Below, piece after piece: positions 42,745 through 51,655 of a DNA stretch of 64,000 bases. Origin of the DNA: Nocardia testacea NBRC 100365 (GTDB lineage: Bacteria; Actinomycetota; Actinomycetes; Mycobacteriales; Mycobacteriaceae). Where the stretch lies: NCBI RefSeq assembly GCF_000308775.1, contig NZ_BAGJ01000271.1:1-64000 (forward strand), in the 5' to 3' direction. Position 1 is the stretch's first letter, and every line of letters begins with the position of its first letter. Both the position numbers and the translations under genes were made by a program. Under the pieces are notes generated by a model. That model saw nothing but the letters and a program-made list of their open reading frames with translations, did no database searches and was not told where the DNA came from.

Positions 42745-43452
42745 GTGAAAACCGCAGTTGTCACCGGCGGCGCCTCGGGCATCGGACTGGCCATCGCGCG
42801 GCGGTTGCGCAGCGACGGGTTCCACGTGGCCGCCCTGGACCGTAATGCCGCCGCGGAGGACGATTCCGCCTACCGGGCCGATGTGACCGATCCGGACAGC
42901 ATCGCCGAAGCCCTCGGGGCCGTGCGCGAGAAATTGGGGCCGGTCACCGTGCTGGTGAACGCGGCCGGGGTCGACGGGTTCAAACGGTTCCAGAACATCG
43001 ACTTCGCGGAATGGCAGCGGGTCATCGAGGTGAACCTGCACGGCGTCTTCCACACCATCCAGGCCGTACTGCCGGATATGATCGACGCCGGCTGGGGCCG
43101 CATCGTGAACATCTCCTCCTCGAGCGCACAGTCGGGTCAGCCGTTCATGTCCCACTATGTCTCCTCGAAATCAGCGGTCAACGGCCTCACCAAATCGCTG
43201 GCGCTGGAACTGGGCCCATCGGGGATCACGGTGAACGCGGTGCCACCCGGTTTCATCGACACCCCGATGCTGCGCCGCTCCGAGGAGCGCCGGCTGCTCG
43301 GCGGCACCGTCGAGGACCATATCCAGCGCACCCCGGTGCGGCGTGTCGGCAAACCCGAGGATATCGCCGCAACCTGCGCTTTCCTGATCTCCGAGGAGGC
43401 CGGCTACATCACCGGCCAGATCATCGGCGTCAACGGCGGACGCAACACCTGA
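42745..43452 (+). CDS. SDR oxidoreductase, FabG-like
   Basis: 235 aa from GTG 42745 (GAGGAGAGG upstream). T-G-G-A-S-G-I-G-L-A cofactor loop, A-L-D-R (Asp selecting NAD), N-A-A-G-V-D, catalytic Ser in S-S-S-S-A-Q and Y-V-S-S-K. Compact FabG-type, probably dehydrogenating a hydroxyacyl-CoA or an alcohol. First gene of a plus-strand operon that continues to the ferredoxin 44 nt downstream and the P450. Co-regulated with the divergent ALDH through the operators between them. It could act on the product of the P450 in the same operon (inference). Confidence 0.85.
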   Translation: MKTAVVTGGASGIGLAIARRLRSDGFHVAALDRNAAAEDDSAYRADVTDPDSIAEALGAVREKLGPVTVLVNAAGVDGFKRFQNIDFAEWQRVIEVNLHGVFHTIQAVLPDMIDAGWGRIVNISSSSAQSGQPFMSHYVSSKSAVNGLTKSLALELGPSGITVNAVPPGFIDTPMLRRSEERRLLGGTVEDHIQRTPVRRVGKPEDIAATCAFLISEEAGYITGQIIGVNGGRNT

Positions 43453-43496
43453 CAGCCCCGGGTAACCGCCACCGCATCCGAAGGGAAGTGACAACC

Positions 43497-43691
43497 GTGA
43501 AGGTTCATGTCGATCAGGAACGCTGCCAGGGGCACACCCTGTGCTCGATGATCGCGCCGAAAGCGTTCGAACTCAGCGAAATCGACGGGCATTCCTCGCC
43601 GGTCGACGAAAACGTAGCCCACGACCAAGAGGACCTGGTGCGCGAAGCGGTGCACTCGTGCCCCGAGCGCGCGATCTCACTCACCGAATAG
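43497..43691 (+). CDS. [3Fe-4S] ferredoxin, P450 electron donor
   Basis: 64 aa from GTG 43497 with AAGGGAAG upstream. Cys10-x2-His13-x2-Cys16 and Cys55-Pro56 give the single-cluster motif with His in place of the second Cys, the actinobacterial [3Fe-4S] type that feeds CYP enzymes. It precedes the P450 by 15 nt, so it is the likely redox partner. A ferredoxin reductase is not encoded in the window. Close relative of the ferredoxin at 57819. Confidence 0.9.
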   Translation: MKVHVDQERCQGHTLCSMIAPKAFELSEIDGHSSPVDENVAHDQEDLVREAVHSCPERAISLTE

Positions 43692-43706
43692 CACGAGGGG
43701 GGACCG

Positions 43707-45059
43707 ATGTCCGCCGCCGAATCCACCGACCGCCTGCATCCCCGGCTCGATTTCGACCGCTACGGCCCCGGCTACCGGGAAGCGTTCCAGTCGATCACCG
43801 AGCATATGCACCGGCAGTGCCCGATCGCCTGGACCGACCGACACGACGGTTACTGGGTGGCCGCGGGAAACCGGGAGGTCTTCGAACTCGCCCGGTGCCC
43901 GTACGTCTCCAACGACCGTGACGTCGACGGTGTGCGGCGCGGGTATCAGGGCATCACCATCCCTTCCACCAACCAGGCCGCCATTCGCAACGGCATCCTC
44001 GAGATGGACGACCCGGAGCACCGCGAACTGCGGGCGGTGCTCAACCCGTATCTCTCGCCCGCCGCGGTGCAGCGGTGGATACCGTTCGTCGACGAACTGG
44101 TCCGCGCCGCGCTCGACGAGAAGATCAGCACGGGCCGTATCGATTTCGTCGACGACCTGGCCAATATCGTGCCCGCGGTGCTGACTTTGGCCATGTTGGG
44201 CGTACCGCTGCGCAACTGGTCGGTCTACAGCGAACCCGCGCACGCCACGGTGTACACCCCGCCCGACTCCCCCGAGTTCGAGCGGGTACACCGGATGCAC
44301 CAGGAGATGGGCCTGGACCTCTACACCAATCTCACCGAGATCCGGGCGAATCCGCGGCCCGGTCTCATCCACGCCCTCGCGACCGAGGCGACGCTCGGCG
44401 GAAAGCCGCTGTCCGATATCGAGATCCTGGGCATGCTCGGCCTGCTCATCGGCGGCGGGTTCGACACCACCACCGCACTCACCGCGCATTCGCTGGAATG
44501 GTTGTCCGAGCATCCGGGCGAACGGGAAACACTCAGCCGGGAACGGGACCAGCTACTGGATTCGGCCACCGAGGAGTTCCTGCGCTACTTCACCCCGGCG
44601 CCCGGTGACGGCCGCACGGTGAACGCCGATGTCGAACTGGCCGGGGCGCGGTTCGCCGAAGGCGAACGACTGTGGTTGTCCTGGGCCATGGCCAACCGCG
44701 ATCCGGCCGTGTTCGACCGGCCCGATACGGTCGTGCTGGACCGTAAAGGCAATCGGCACTTCAGTTTCGGATTGGGCATCCACCGGTGCATCGGATCCAA
44801 TGTGGCCCGCGCGGTGTACAAGCGGATGCTGGTCGCGGTGCTGGATCGGCTACCGGACTTCCGGTGTATCCCGGAGGAAACCGTGCACTACGAGACCATC
44901 GCGGTGATCCAGGGGATGCGGCACCTGCCGGCCACCTTCACCCCCGGGACCCCGGTGGGCCCCGGGCTCACCGAGACACTCGAGAAACTGCAGACCATCT
45001 GCGATGAACAGCGGCTCGCCGAGCCGGTGACCGTCCGCAAGGACGCGGCGCAGATCTGA
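43707..45059 (+). CDS. Cytochrome P450
   Basis: 450 aa. I-helix G-G-F-D-T-T, K-helix E-E-F-L-R and heme loop F-S-F-G-L-G-I-H-R-C-I-G with Cys361. It differs clearly from the pair at 26251 and 56524 (other B-C region, I-H-R-C-I-G-S-N loop) and belongs to another subfamily. A C-terminal tail of about 40 residues extends beyond the usual end. Hydroxylates with electrons from the ferredoxin just upstream. A 126-nt gap with a hairpin separates it from the fused thiolase-like gene, which may reduce read-through. Confidence 0.9.
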   Translation: MSAAESTDRLHPRLDFDRYGPGYREAFQSITEHMHRQCPIAWTDRHDGYWVAAGNREVFELARCPYVSNDRDVDGVRRGYQGITIPSTNQAAIRNGILEMDDPEHRELRAVLNPYLSPAAVQRWIPFVDELVRAALDEKISTGRIDFVDDLANIVPAVLTLAMLGVPLRNWSVYSEPAHATVYTPPDSPEFERVHRMHQEMGLDLYTNLTEIRANPRPGLIHALATEATLGGKPLSDIEILGMLGLLIGGGFDTTTALTAHSLEWLSEHPGERETLSRERDQLLDSATEEFLRYFTPAPGDGRTVNADVELAGARFAEGERLWLSWAMANRDPAVFDRPDTVVLDRKGNRHFSFGLGIHRCIGSNVARAVYKRMLVAVLDRLPDFRCIPEETVHYETIAVIQGMRHLPATFTPGTPVGPGLTETLEKLQTICDEQRLAEPVTVRKDAAQI

Positions 45060-45084
45060 CGCGGGCCCGCACAACACGATTCCA

Positions 45085-45117
45085 CCCCGGGCGGGCGGCC
45101 GCGCGGCTCGCCCGGGG
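45085..45117. terminator. Intra-operon hairpin
   Basis: CCCCGGGCG at 45085-45093 pairs with CGCCCGGGG at 45109-45117. It lies between the P450 and the DUF35-thiolase gene and is a possible partial terminator or mRNA-stability element. Confidence 0.4.
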
Positions 45118-45185
45118 GTCGGAACACCGGACGAGGTCGCCACCGGCGGCACCGGGCCCCGGCACCGACGCCACGAGGAGGCGAT

Positions 45186-46871
45186 ATGTCATCGACGACC
45201 GGCGAGGAACCGGCACCCCGATCGGGGCGGCCGCTACCGCTGCTGTCCCTGGACACCGAGTTCTTCTGGACGTCGGGCGCCGACGGGAACCTCCGGATCC
45301 AGGAGTGCCGGGCGTGCGCGGCCCTGATCCACCCGCCGCAGCCGATCTGTCGCTACTGCCGGAGCCGCGAGCTGGCGCCCCGGATCGTCTCGGGCACGGC
45401 GGTACTGGCCTCGTTCACCGTCAACCACCGATTCGGCCTGCCGGGTCTCCCACCGCCGTACGTGGTGGCGACGGTGGCGCTGGACGACGATCCGCGGGTC
45501 CGGCTGACCACCAATATCGTCGACTGTGATCCCGGCGAGCTCACTCTGGGCATGCGGCTGGAGGTGGTGTTCCGGCAGGACGACGATGTGTGGCTGCCGC
45601 TGTTCCGGCCCGCTGCGCACCAACCCGGCCCGGCCCCGCTTCCGGTCGACGAGATACCCGCCGATCAGTTCGCCCTCCACGTCACCACGAGGCGGCCGCG
45701 CGCCAAGTTCGAGGACAGCGTCGCACTCACCGGAATCGGGATGTCGCGGATAGGGCGGCGGCTCATGCGGCCACCGCTGGAACTCACCGTCGACGCCTGC
45801 CAGCAGGCGATCACCGATGCGGGCCTGGGCCTCGACGATATCGACGGGCTGTCCTCGTATCCTGGTGGCGGCAACCTCGGCGGTTTCGGGGAGGGTGGGG
45901 TCACCGCGCTGGAGTCCGCGCTCGGTATCCGGCCCACCTGGCACAACGGTGGAATAGAGACCTTCGGACCGGGCGGGTCGGTGATCGCGGCCATGCTCGC
46001 GGTGCACGCGGGTCTGGCCACCCACGTGCTGTGTTTCCGCACGGTCTGGGAGGCCACCTTCAACGAGCTGATGAAACGGGGCACGATTCCCGCGTCCGGC
46101 GGCGGCCGCACCGCGAGCTGGATGCATCCCTTCGGTTCCACCTCCGCCGCGCATACCCTGGCGCAGAAGGCGCAGCGGCATTTCCACGACTACGGCACCA
46201 CCCGCGAAACCCTCGGCTGGATCGCGCTGAACCAGCGCGCGAACGCCGCGCTGAACCCGAGCGCGGTCTACCGCGATCCGATGACGATGGACGACTATCT
46301 GAACGCGCGGCCGATCACCACACCGTTCGGACTCTACGACTGCGATGTCCCCTGCGACGGCGCCGTCGCGGTGATCGTCTCGGCCCGGGAGGCCGCCGCG
46401 GATCTTCCCGTACCCACCATCCGAGTGGAGGCGGTGGGCACCCAGATCGTCGAACGAATCGAATGGGATCAGAGCACGCTGACGCACGAACCGCAGGTCC
46501 TCGGTCCCGCGGCCCATCTGTGGACCCGCACCGAGCTACGACCCGACGATGTGGATGTCGCCGAGCTGTACGACGGATTCACCATCAACTGCCTGTCCTG
46601 GATCGAAGCGCTCGGCTTCTGCAAGATCGGTGAGGCCAAGGACTTCCTGGACGGCGGGAAGAACATCGCCCGCGACGGCATCCTGCCGCTGAACACGCAC
46701 GGCGGCCAACTCTCGCACGGCCGCACCCACGGCATGGGGCTGATGCACGAGGCGATCGTCCAACTGCGCGGGACCGCCGGGGAACGGCAGGTGCGCGACG
46801 CGAAGGTGGCGGTGGTGTCCAGCGGGGGCCTCACACCGGGCGGTGCGGTGCTGCTGCGGAGCGAATCCTGA
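45186..46871 (+). CDS. DUF35 OB-fold / thiolase-like (Ltp) fusion, candidate acyl-CoA retro-aldolase
   Basis: 561 aa, GAGGAGG before ATG. Residues 20-160: DUF35 zinc-ribbon plus OB-fold with Cys pairs (E-C-R-A-C and I-C-R-Y-C). Residues 175-560: thiolase-fold lipid-transfer-protein domain (S-V-A-L-T-G-I-G-M-S, Y-D-G-F-T, N-T-H-G-G-Q-L-S-H-G-R). The nucleophilic Cys of true thiolases is absent (T-F-G-P-G-G-S-V), and the C-terminal Cys position reads S-S-G-G. In steroid degradation, separate Ltp2 and DUF35 proteins form an aldolase that cleaves side chains. Here both parts are one chain, so a retro-aldolase or hydroxyacyl-CoA lyase role is likely (inference). Within the P450 operon. Confidence 0.8.
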   Translation: MSSTTGEEPAPRSGRPLPLLSLDTEFFWTSGADGNLRIQECRACAALIHPPQPICRYCRSRELAPRIVSGTAVLASFTVNHRFGLPGLPPPYVVATVALDDDPRVRLTTNIVDCDPGELTLGMRLEVVFRQDDDVWLPLFRPAAHQPGPAPLPVDEIPADQFALHVTTRRPRAKFEDSVALTGIGMSRIGRRLMRPPLELTVDACQQAITDAGLGLDDIDGLSSYPGGGNLGGFGEGGVTALESALGIRPTWHNGGIETFGPGGSVIAAMLAVHAGLATHVLCFRTVWEATFNELMKRGTIPASGGGRTASWMHPFGSTSAAHTLAQKAQRHFHDYGTTRETLGWIALNQRANAALNPSAVYRDPMTMDDYLNARPITTPFGLYDCDVPCDGAVAVIVSAREAAADLPVPTIRVEAVGTQIVERIEWDQSTLTHEPQVLGPAAHLWTRTELRPDDVDVAELYDGFTINCLSWIEALGFCKIGEAKDFLDGGKNIARDGILPLNTHGGQLSHGRTHGMGLMHEAIVQLRGTAGERQVRDAKVAVVSSGGLTPGGAVLLRSES

Positions 46872-46887
46872 TGGCCCGGGGCGCGCG

Positions 46888-47859
46888 GTGACGCTGACCG
46901 GGTCCGAGCTGACGCCGGCCGAATCCACCGGCCCGCTGCCGGTGGTCGCCGAAGTGCCCGGAGTCGACGGGATTCCGGTATCCGGACTGCTGGCCGAGGC
47001 GCCCGACCCGCGGGCGGTCGTGGTCGCCCTGCACGGCGGCGCCGTGGATTCGCGGTATTTCGACTGTCCCGGCCATCGGGATCACTCGCTGCTGCGCACC
47101 GGGCAGCGGCTCGGCTACACCGTGCTCGCGCTGGACCGCCCCGGCTTCGGCAGTTCGGCTCCGCACGCCGAGTTCCTGGAGCCGCCGCGGCGCCGGGTGG
47201 ACCTCGTCTTCGGAGCAGTCGACGCGCTCCTGGACGGGCTGCCCCGCGGTGCGGGCGTCTTCCTGCTCGCGCATTCGGCGGGTTGCGAACTCGCGGTCCG
47301 GATGGCGGCGTCCGAACGCGGCGCCGACCTGCTCGGACTCGAACTCGCCGGAACCGGGCGCCGGCACCGGCAGGCCGCCCACGACCTGCTCTGGGGCGCC
47401 GACCGGGTGGCCGGCCGGCGGCCACGTGGGGTCGGCCGGCTGATCTGGGAGCCGGCCCGGCTCTACCCCGACGACGTCCTGGGCGGTGGCACGGTCTCCG
47501 CACAGGGCTCGCATCTGGAGTCGCGGGCGCTGCACGACTGGGCCGCGCGGGAATTCCTCGGCCTGGCGCCCGATATCGGTGTTCCGGTGCGGTACAGCCT
47601 GGGTGAATACGAACGGGTCTGGCGCAACGATCCCGCGGAGATGGTCGCGGTCGGGGGCCTGTTCACCCGCTCCCCTCGGGTCGTGGTGAACCTCATGCCC
47701 AATACCGGTCACAACGTGAGCCTCGGCCGCACCGCCCCGGCCTACCACCTCACCGTCCTGGCCTTCGCCGAGCAGTGCATCATCGCCCGCAGGACCGGAG
47801 AGTTCTCCGGCCCTGCCCTGCAATTCGACGGCGGCGCGGCCGCGCCGCCGGGAAGGTAA
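46888..47859 (+). CDS. Alpha/beta-hydrolase
   Basis: 323 aa from GTG 46888. Oxyanion-hole region A-L-H-G-G-A-V, nucleophile elbow A-H-S-A-G-C (Ser), late Asp/Glu region and catalytic His in N-T-G-H-N. Alpha/beta-hydrolase fold of esterase/lactonase/C-C-hydrolase type without lid motif. Starts 16 nt after the preceding stop and is followed 4 nt later by the DoxX gene. Possible role: hydrolysis of an ester, thioester or ring-cleavage product after the aldolase step (inference). Confidence 0.75.
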   Translation: MTLTGSELTPAESTGPLPVVAEVPGVDGIPVSGLLAEAPDPRAVVVALHGGAVDSRYFDCPGHRDHSLLRTGQRLGYTVLALDRPGFGSSAPHAEFLEPPRRRVDLVFGAVDALLDGLPRGAGVFLLAHSAGCELAVRMAASERGADLLGLELAGTGRRHRQAAHDLLWGADRVAGRRPRGVGRLIWEPARLYPDDVLGGGTVSAQGSHLESRALHDWAAREFLGLAPDIGVPVRYSLGEYERVWRNDPAEMVAVGGLFTRSPRVVVNLMPNTGHNVSLGRTAPAYHLTVLAFAEQCIIARRTGEFSGPALQFDGGAAAPPGR

Positions 47860-47863
47860 CCGA

Positions 47864-48385
47864 ATGGACGTCACCGATATCGCATTGCTGCTGCTCCGAC
47901 TGGTCGTGGGCGGCACCATGATCGCGCACGGGGTCAACCACTGGATCGGCGGTGGCAAGATCGCCGGCACCGCCGGCTGGTTCAGCGGACTCGGGTTACG
48001 CCACGGCGTACTGCAGGCCTGGTTGAGTGTGATCACCGAGATCGGCGCGGGAGCACTGCTGGTCGTGGGTTTGCTCACCCCGCTGGCCGCCGCGGCGGTG
48101 ATCTCGGTGATGCTGGTCGCCGCCCTGCTCGCGCACCGCAAGAACGGCTTCTTCGTGTTCAAGGACGGCTACGAGTACGTCCTGGTCCTCGCCGTCGTCG
48201 CGCTGGCGCTCGGCATCCTCGGACCCGGATGGCTGTCGCTGGACCACGCTGCCGGGATCGAGCTCACCGGCTGGGGCGGCGGCGCCGTCGCGCTGGGGGT
48301 CGGTGTGGTCGCCACCGCCGGTCTGCTGGCGGTGTTCTGGCGACCGGCCACCCCGGAACCGGAGTCGGCGGACGCCGATTCCTGA
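47864..48385 (+). CDS. DoxX-family membrane protein
   Basis: 173 aa with four predicted membrane helices (I-A-L-L-L-L-R-L-V-V-G-G-T-M-I; L-S-V-I-T-E-I-G-A-G-A-L-L-V-V; Y-V-L-V-L-A-V-V-A-L-A-L-G-I-L; A-L-G-V-G-V-V-A-T-A-G-L-L). The first helix carries the family's G-G-T-M-I-A-H-G and the second loop T-E-I-G-A-G-A-L-L. DoxX proteins are linked to respiratory or redox chains, sometimes next to thiosulfate or oxygenase genes. The reason for its place in this catabolic operon is unknown. RBS GGAAGG upstream. Confidence 0.75.
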   Translation: MDVTDIALLLLRLVVGGTMIAHGVNHWIGGGKIAGTAGWFSGLGLRHGVLQAWLSVITEIGAGALLVVGLLTPLAAAAVISVMLVAALLAHRKNGFFVFKDGYEYVLVLAVVALALGILGPGWLSLDHAAGIELTGWGGGAVALGVGVVATAGLLAVFWRPATPEPESADADS

Positions 48386-48406
48386 GCTGTGTGAGAGAGG
48401 AACATC

Positions 48407-49246
48407 ATGCGCGTCGGATTCATCGGACTGGGAAGTCAGGGCGGGCCCATGGCCCGCCGAATCGTCGAGTCCGGGTACCGGACCACGCTGTGGGCGCGCC
48501 GCCGCGCCGCCACCGAACCCTATGCGGATACCGCGGCGAAAGTGGCCGGCAGTCCCGCGGAACTCGCCGGCGACAGTGATCTGGTGTGCCTGTGCGTGGT
48601 CGGTGACGCCGATGTGCGTGAAGTCCTCGAACGCGCCGACGGCGTGCTGGCGGGATTCGCCGCCTCCGCCGCCGGGCGCGAGACGGCACCGGTGATCGCG
48701 ATCCACAGCACGGTCCATCCCGACACCTGTCGCGAGCTGGCCGAAATTGCTGGCACCCAGGGGGTTTCGCTCATCGACGCACCGGTCAGCGGCGGGGCAC
48801 CCGCCGTCGCGGCCGGGCGGCTGCTGGTGATGGCCGGGGGCGACGAGCAGACCTTCGCCCGCTGCCGGCCGGTATTCGAGACGTACGCGAACCCGGTCGT
48901 GCATCTGGGCGGTGTCGGCGCCGGGCAGACCACCAAACTGCTCAACAATCTCCTGTTCACCGCGCATATGGCCACCGCGGTGAGCACCTTGGAACTGGGC
49001 GCCCGGCTGGGTGTGAGCCCCGACCGGCTCGGCGAGGTGATCGGCAACGGCAGCGGGAACAGTTTCGCGCTCGGCCGCATCCTGGCCGGTGGTGGAACTC
49101 TCGACCAGATCGCCGCGCATGCCGGTGATCTACTGCGCAAAGACGTCCGGCTGATCAGCGAACTGGCCGATGCCGCACAGATCGCCCCCGGCGTGGTACT
49201 CGATACCGCCGACGCCACGCTCGCCCTGATGGGCCGCCCCCGCTGA
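48407..49246 (+). CDS. NAD(P)-dependent beta-hydroxyacid dehydrogenase family protein
   Basis: 279 aa. Rossmann G-F-I-G-L-G-S-Q-G (Q replaces the more common M/R), D-A-P-V-S-G-G, then the catalytic lysine in G-Q-T-T-K-L-L-N-N. 3-hydroxyisobutyrate / 6-phosphogluconate dehydrogenase-like. ATG 48407 has GAGAGAGG upstream. Likely oxidises a 3-hydroxyacid or reduces an oxo acid in the same pathway. A second, about 35-40% similar-looking copy follows at 49383, suggesting consecutive or isomer-specific steps (inference; identity judged by eye). Confidence 0.8.
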   Translation: MRVGFIGLGSQGGPMARRIVESGYRTTLWARRRAATEPYADTAAKVAGSPAELAGDSDLVCLCVVGDADVREVLERADGVLAGFAASAAGRETAPVIAIHSTVHPDTCRELAEIAGTQGVSLIDAPVSGGAPAVAAGRLLVMAGGDEQTFARCRPVFETYANPVVHLGGVGAGQTTKLLNNLLFTAHMATAVSTLELGARLGVSPDRLGEVIGNGSGNSFALGRILAGGGTLDQIAAHAGDLLRKDVRLISELADAAQIAPGVVLDTADATLALMGRPR

Positions 49247-49382
49247 CCCTTCGGCACCGCATCCCTGCCGACCCTGCCGAAATCGGCAGCCCCGGCGCCA
49301 CCGATGCGTCCGCACGACCGCCGGCCCCACCGCGGAGCGGGAGGCACAGCAGACCGGGACTTTTCGAACGAAGGAGAACCGA

Positions 49383-50204
49383 GTGCGTATCGGATTCATC
49401 GGCGCCGGCCGCATGGGAACCCCCATGATCCGGCGCCTGACGGCCGCCGGGCACAGTGTCCGCGCGCTCGGGCGCGATCCCGGCGCCCGCGCCGCGATCA
49501 CCGCGACCGGCGCCACCGCGCTCGGCTCGGCGGCCGAGGCCGGCCGGGACGCCGAGGCGGTGGTGGTCTGTGTTTTCACCGATCAGCAGGTCCGCGAGGT
49601 GTGTCTGGACAGCGGACTACTCGAGACGATGCCGCCCGGCTCGGTCCTGATCCTGCACACCACCGGCAGCCCCGACACCGCGACGACGATCGCCGCCGCC
49701 CCGGCCGCTGCCGGACGCCATGTGGTCGACGCCCCGGTGAGCGGGGGCCCGCACAATATCGCCGACGGTTCCCTCACGGTCTTCCTGGGCGGCTCGGCCG
49801 ACGCGACCGCGCGGGCGCGACCCGTGCTGGCCGCGTACGCCGATCCGGTCTTGCCGGTCGGGGAACTGGGTAACGGGCAGCGCGTGAAACTCGTCAACAA
49901 TTCGCTGTTCGCCGCCCAGATCGGCCTGGTCACCGAGGCCGTGCGGCTGGCGGGGGAACTGGGCCTCACCGAGGCCGAAATCCTTTCCGCACTGCCCCAT
50001 GCCAGCAGTTCTGGGCGTGCGGTACTGAGTGTGGCGGCCAAGGGATCGGTGGCGGCGTTCGCGGAGTCGGTGGGCGATTTCCTGCGCAAGGATGTCGCCG
50101 TGGCCCGCGAAGTCGCCGACCGGCTGGGCAGCGATCTCGGCCTGCTCGATCCGGCCATCCGCGCGGCGGTCGGACTGGGCCCTACCGCCGTGAGCAAGGG
50201 ATAG
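49383..50204 (+). CDS. NAD(P)-dependent beta-hydroxyacid dehydrogenase family protein
   Basis: 273 aa from GTG 49383 (AAGGAG 6 nt upstream). G-F-I-G-A-G-R-M-G-T-P-M, A-P-V-S-G-G-P, catalytic lysine in G-N-G-Q-R-V-K-L-V-N-N. Same family as the preceding gene and probably its paralogue. A 136-nt gap without a hairpin or operator separates them, so they may still share a transcript. Last gene of the operon; only an unassigned 248-nt stretch follows before the cupin gene. Confidence 0.8.
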   Translation: MRIGFIGAGRMGTPMIRRLTAAGHSVRALGRDPGARAAITATGATALGSAAEAGRDAEAVVVCVFTDQQVREVCLDSGLLETMPPGSVLILHTTGSPDTATTIAAAPAAAGRHVVDAPVSGGPHNIADGSLTVFLGGSADATARARPVLAAYADPVLPVGELGNGQRVKLVNNSLFAAQIGLVTEAVRLAGELGLTEAEILSALPHASSSGRAVLSVAAKGSVAAFAESVGDFLRKDVAVAREVADRLGSDLGLLDPAIRAAVGLGPTAVSKG

Positions 50205-50452
50205 AGCCCGGGACAACGGCCGCCGGGTCGCGATGGGATCGGGCGGGACCGGCGGGCCTCAAACCGGCAATGCGCCGAACCTCCCTCCCCCGGAGGCCAA
50301 GTGCGGCTGAACCACACGCGCCCGTGCCGACCGGATCCCCGGTGGCCCGGGACGAGCCGCTTCGGTGGGCATGTCACACCCGGCGAGCCCGCTCCGTCGA
50401 CTCTGTAGCGGTCACCAACGGGTGCCGCACCCCCGAGATCCACGGAGTTCCG

Positions 50453-50950
50453 ATGACCGCTGCCGCGCAGACCGCCCCCGTCCTGGTTCGTTCCGATGAG
50501 GCCGAAGCCCTCCAGGACGGCGCGCTGAGCCTGATCACACTGCTCGCCGACGCAGACGCCACCGGCGGCGCGCTCACCGCCAACAAGGCGACGCTGCGCA
50601 AGGGTTCCCCCGGTGCGCCGGCGCATTTCCACACTGCCGCCTCCGAGATGTTCCTCGTCATCGACGGTTCGGTGCGAATCCTGCTCGGCGAGGAGATCGT
50701 GCGGCTCGACAAGGGCGACTTCCTGACCGTGCCGCCCACTGTCCCGCACGCGTTCGCCCCGGCCGCCGAGACCGAGGCCGAACTGCTCGTGGTCTTCACG
50801 CCGGGGTTGCACCGGTTCGACTACTACCGGTTGCTCGAGCGGGTTCATCGCGGTACGGCGAGCGTGGCGGACATCCGCGCGAGCTCCGAACTCTACGACA
50901 ATCACTATGTGGACAGCCCGGTGTGGCGCAAGGAGCTCACGGGTGCGTGA
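50453..50950 (+). CDS. Cupin-domain protein
   Basis: 165 aa from ATG 50453 (GGAG upstream). Cupin motif 1: G-A-P-A-H-F-H-T-A-A-S-E-M-F-L-V-I-D-G (His, His, Glu metal ligands). Motif 2 contains L-D-K-G-D-F-L-T-V-P-P-T-V-P-H-A-F. A single-domain metal cupin, perhaps a dioxygenase, isomerase or sensor; the family is too diverse to assign. It ends close to and convergent with the DinB-like gene. Confidence 0.75.
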   Translation: MTAAAQTAPVLVRSDEAEALQDGALSLITLLADADATGGALTANKATLRKGSPGAPAHFHTAASEMFLVIDGSVRILLGEEIVRLDKGDFLTVPPTVPHAFAPAAETEAELLVVFTPGLHRFDYYRLLERVHRGTASVADIRASSELYDNHYVDSPVWRKELTGA

Positions 50951-50983
50951 TCGCACGAGCCCGCCGCGCCGTCCGCTGGCGCG

Positions 50984-51586
50984 CTACTCGCTTTTCGGCC
51001 ATGCGGGCGAGCGCCCGAGCAGTCGCAGGATCCGGTCCAGCGGCGCGCCCGGGTCGCCATCCGGCAACGCGTGGGCGAAGGGGGATCCGGGCTGTTCGCG
51101 CTCCGGGCCGTCGGGGACGGATTCGGCGATACGCAGCACCGGGCCGGCCGCGGCCTCGTCCAGTTCGTAGCCCACTCCGAGGGCTCGCGCGAGATCCCAG
51201 CCGTGGACGACATAGTCCACCAGATGGAAGCCGAGGGCCTGATGCCCCGGGACCGTCACATCCGGCCCGAACTCCGGCATCGCGAAGAGACGTTCGGTCG
51301 TCCCGGGCTCGGCGAAGGCCCGCAGCACCTCGGCCGCGGACTCGGTGTACTCGGCCGGGGTGTGTGGTCCCGGTGGCCGCTGCCGCCAGTGCGCGAGATC
51401 GGCGCCGTCGCCGCGTGCGCCGGCGGCGAAGCCGCGATGCTGGGCGGCCATATGCGCCAGCAGATCGCCCACTGTCCATCCCGCGCACGGGGTGGGCAGG
51501 CCGAGCTGGTCTGGGGTCACGAGTTCGGCGGTGGTCACGGTGGCGAGCACCGCTCGGCGGTCGAGTTCGATGAGGTCTGTGGTCAT
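50984..51586 (-). CDS. TIGR03086-like DinB/mycothiol-dependent maleylpyruvate isomerase fold protein
   Basis: 200 aa from ATG 51586. L-P-T-P-C-A-G-W-T-V-G-D-L-L-A-H-M near the N-terminus and H-L-V-D-Y-V-V-H-G-W-D-L-A-R-A in the middle provide the candidate metal histidines of this four-helix fold. In actinobacteria such proteins include mycothiol-dependent S-transferases and isomerases; many are uncharacterised. Divergent from a MarR gene, which may control it (inference). Confidence 0.75.
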   Translation of the reverse strand: MTTDLIELDRRAVLATVTTAELVTPDQLGLPTPCAGWTVGDLLAHMAAQHRGFAAGARGDGADLAHWRQRPPGPHTPAEYTESAAEVLRAFAEPGTTERLFAMPEFGPDVTVPGHQALGFHLVDYVVHGWDLARALGVGYELDEAAAGPVLRIAESVPDGPEREQPGSPFAHALPDGDPGAPLDRILRLLGRSPAWPKSE

Positions 51587-51606
51587 AACCGCAACAGTAC
51601 GCAGAA

Positions 51607-51632
51607 GCTTATAATACGTCAATGCTTATTAT
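51607..51632. promoter_or_regulatory. Direct repeat in the DinB/MarR divergent promoter
   Basis: GCTTATAAT (51607) and GCTTATTAT (51624), 17 bp apart, in an AT-rich gap of 69 bp. Candidate MarR site. Confidence 0.35.
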
Positions 51633-51655
51633 TTTCGTATGGGTAGGTTCTACTC

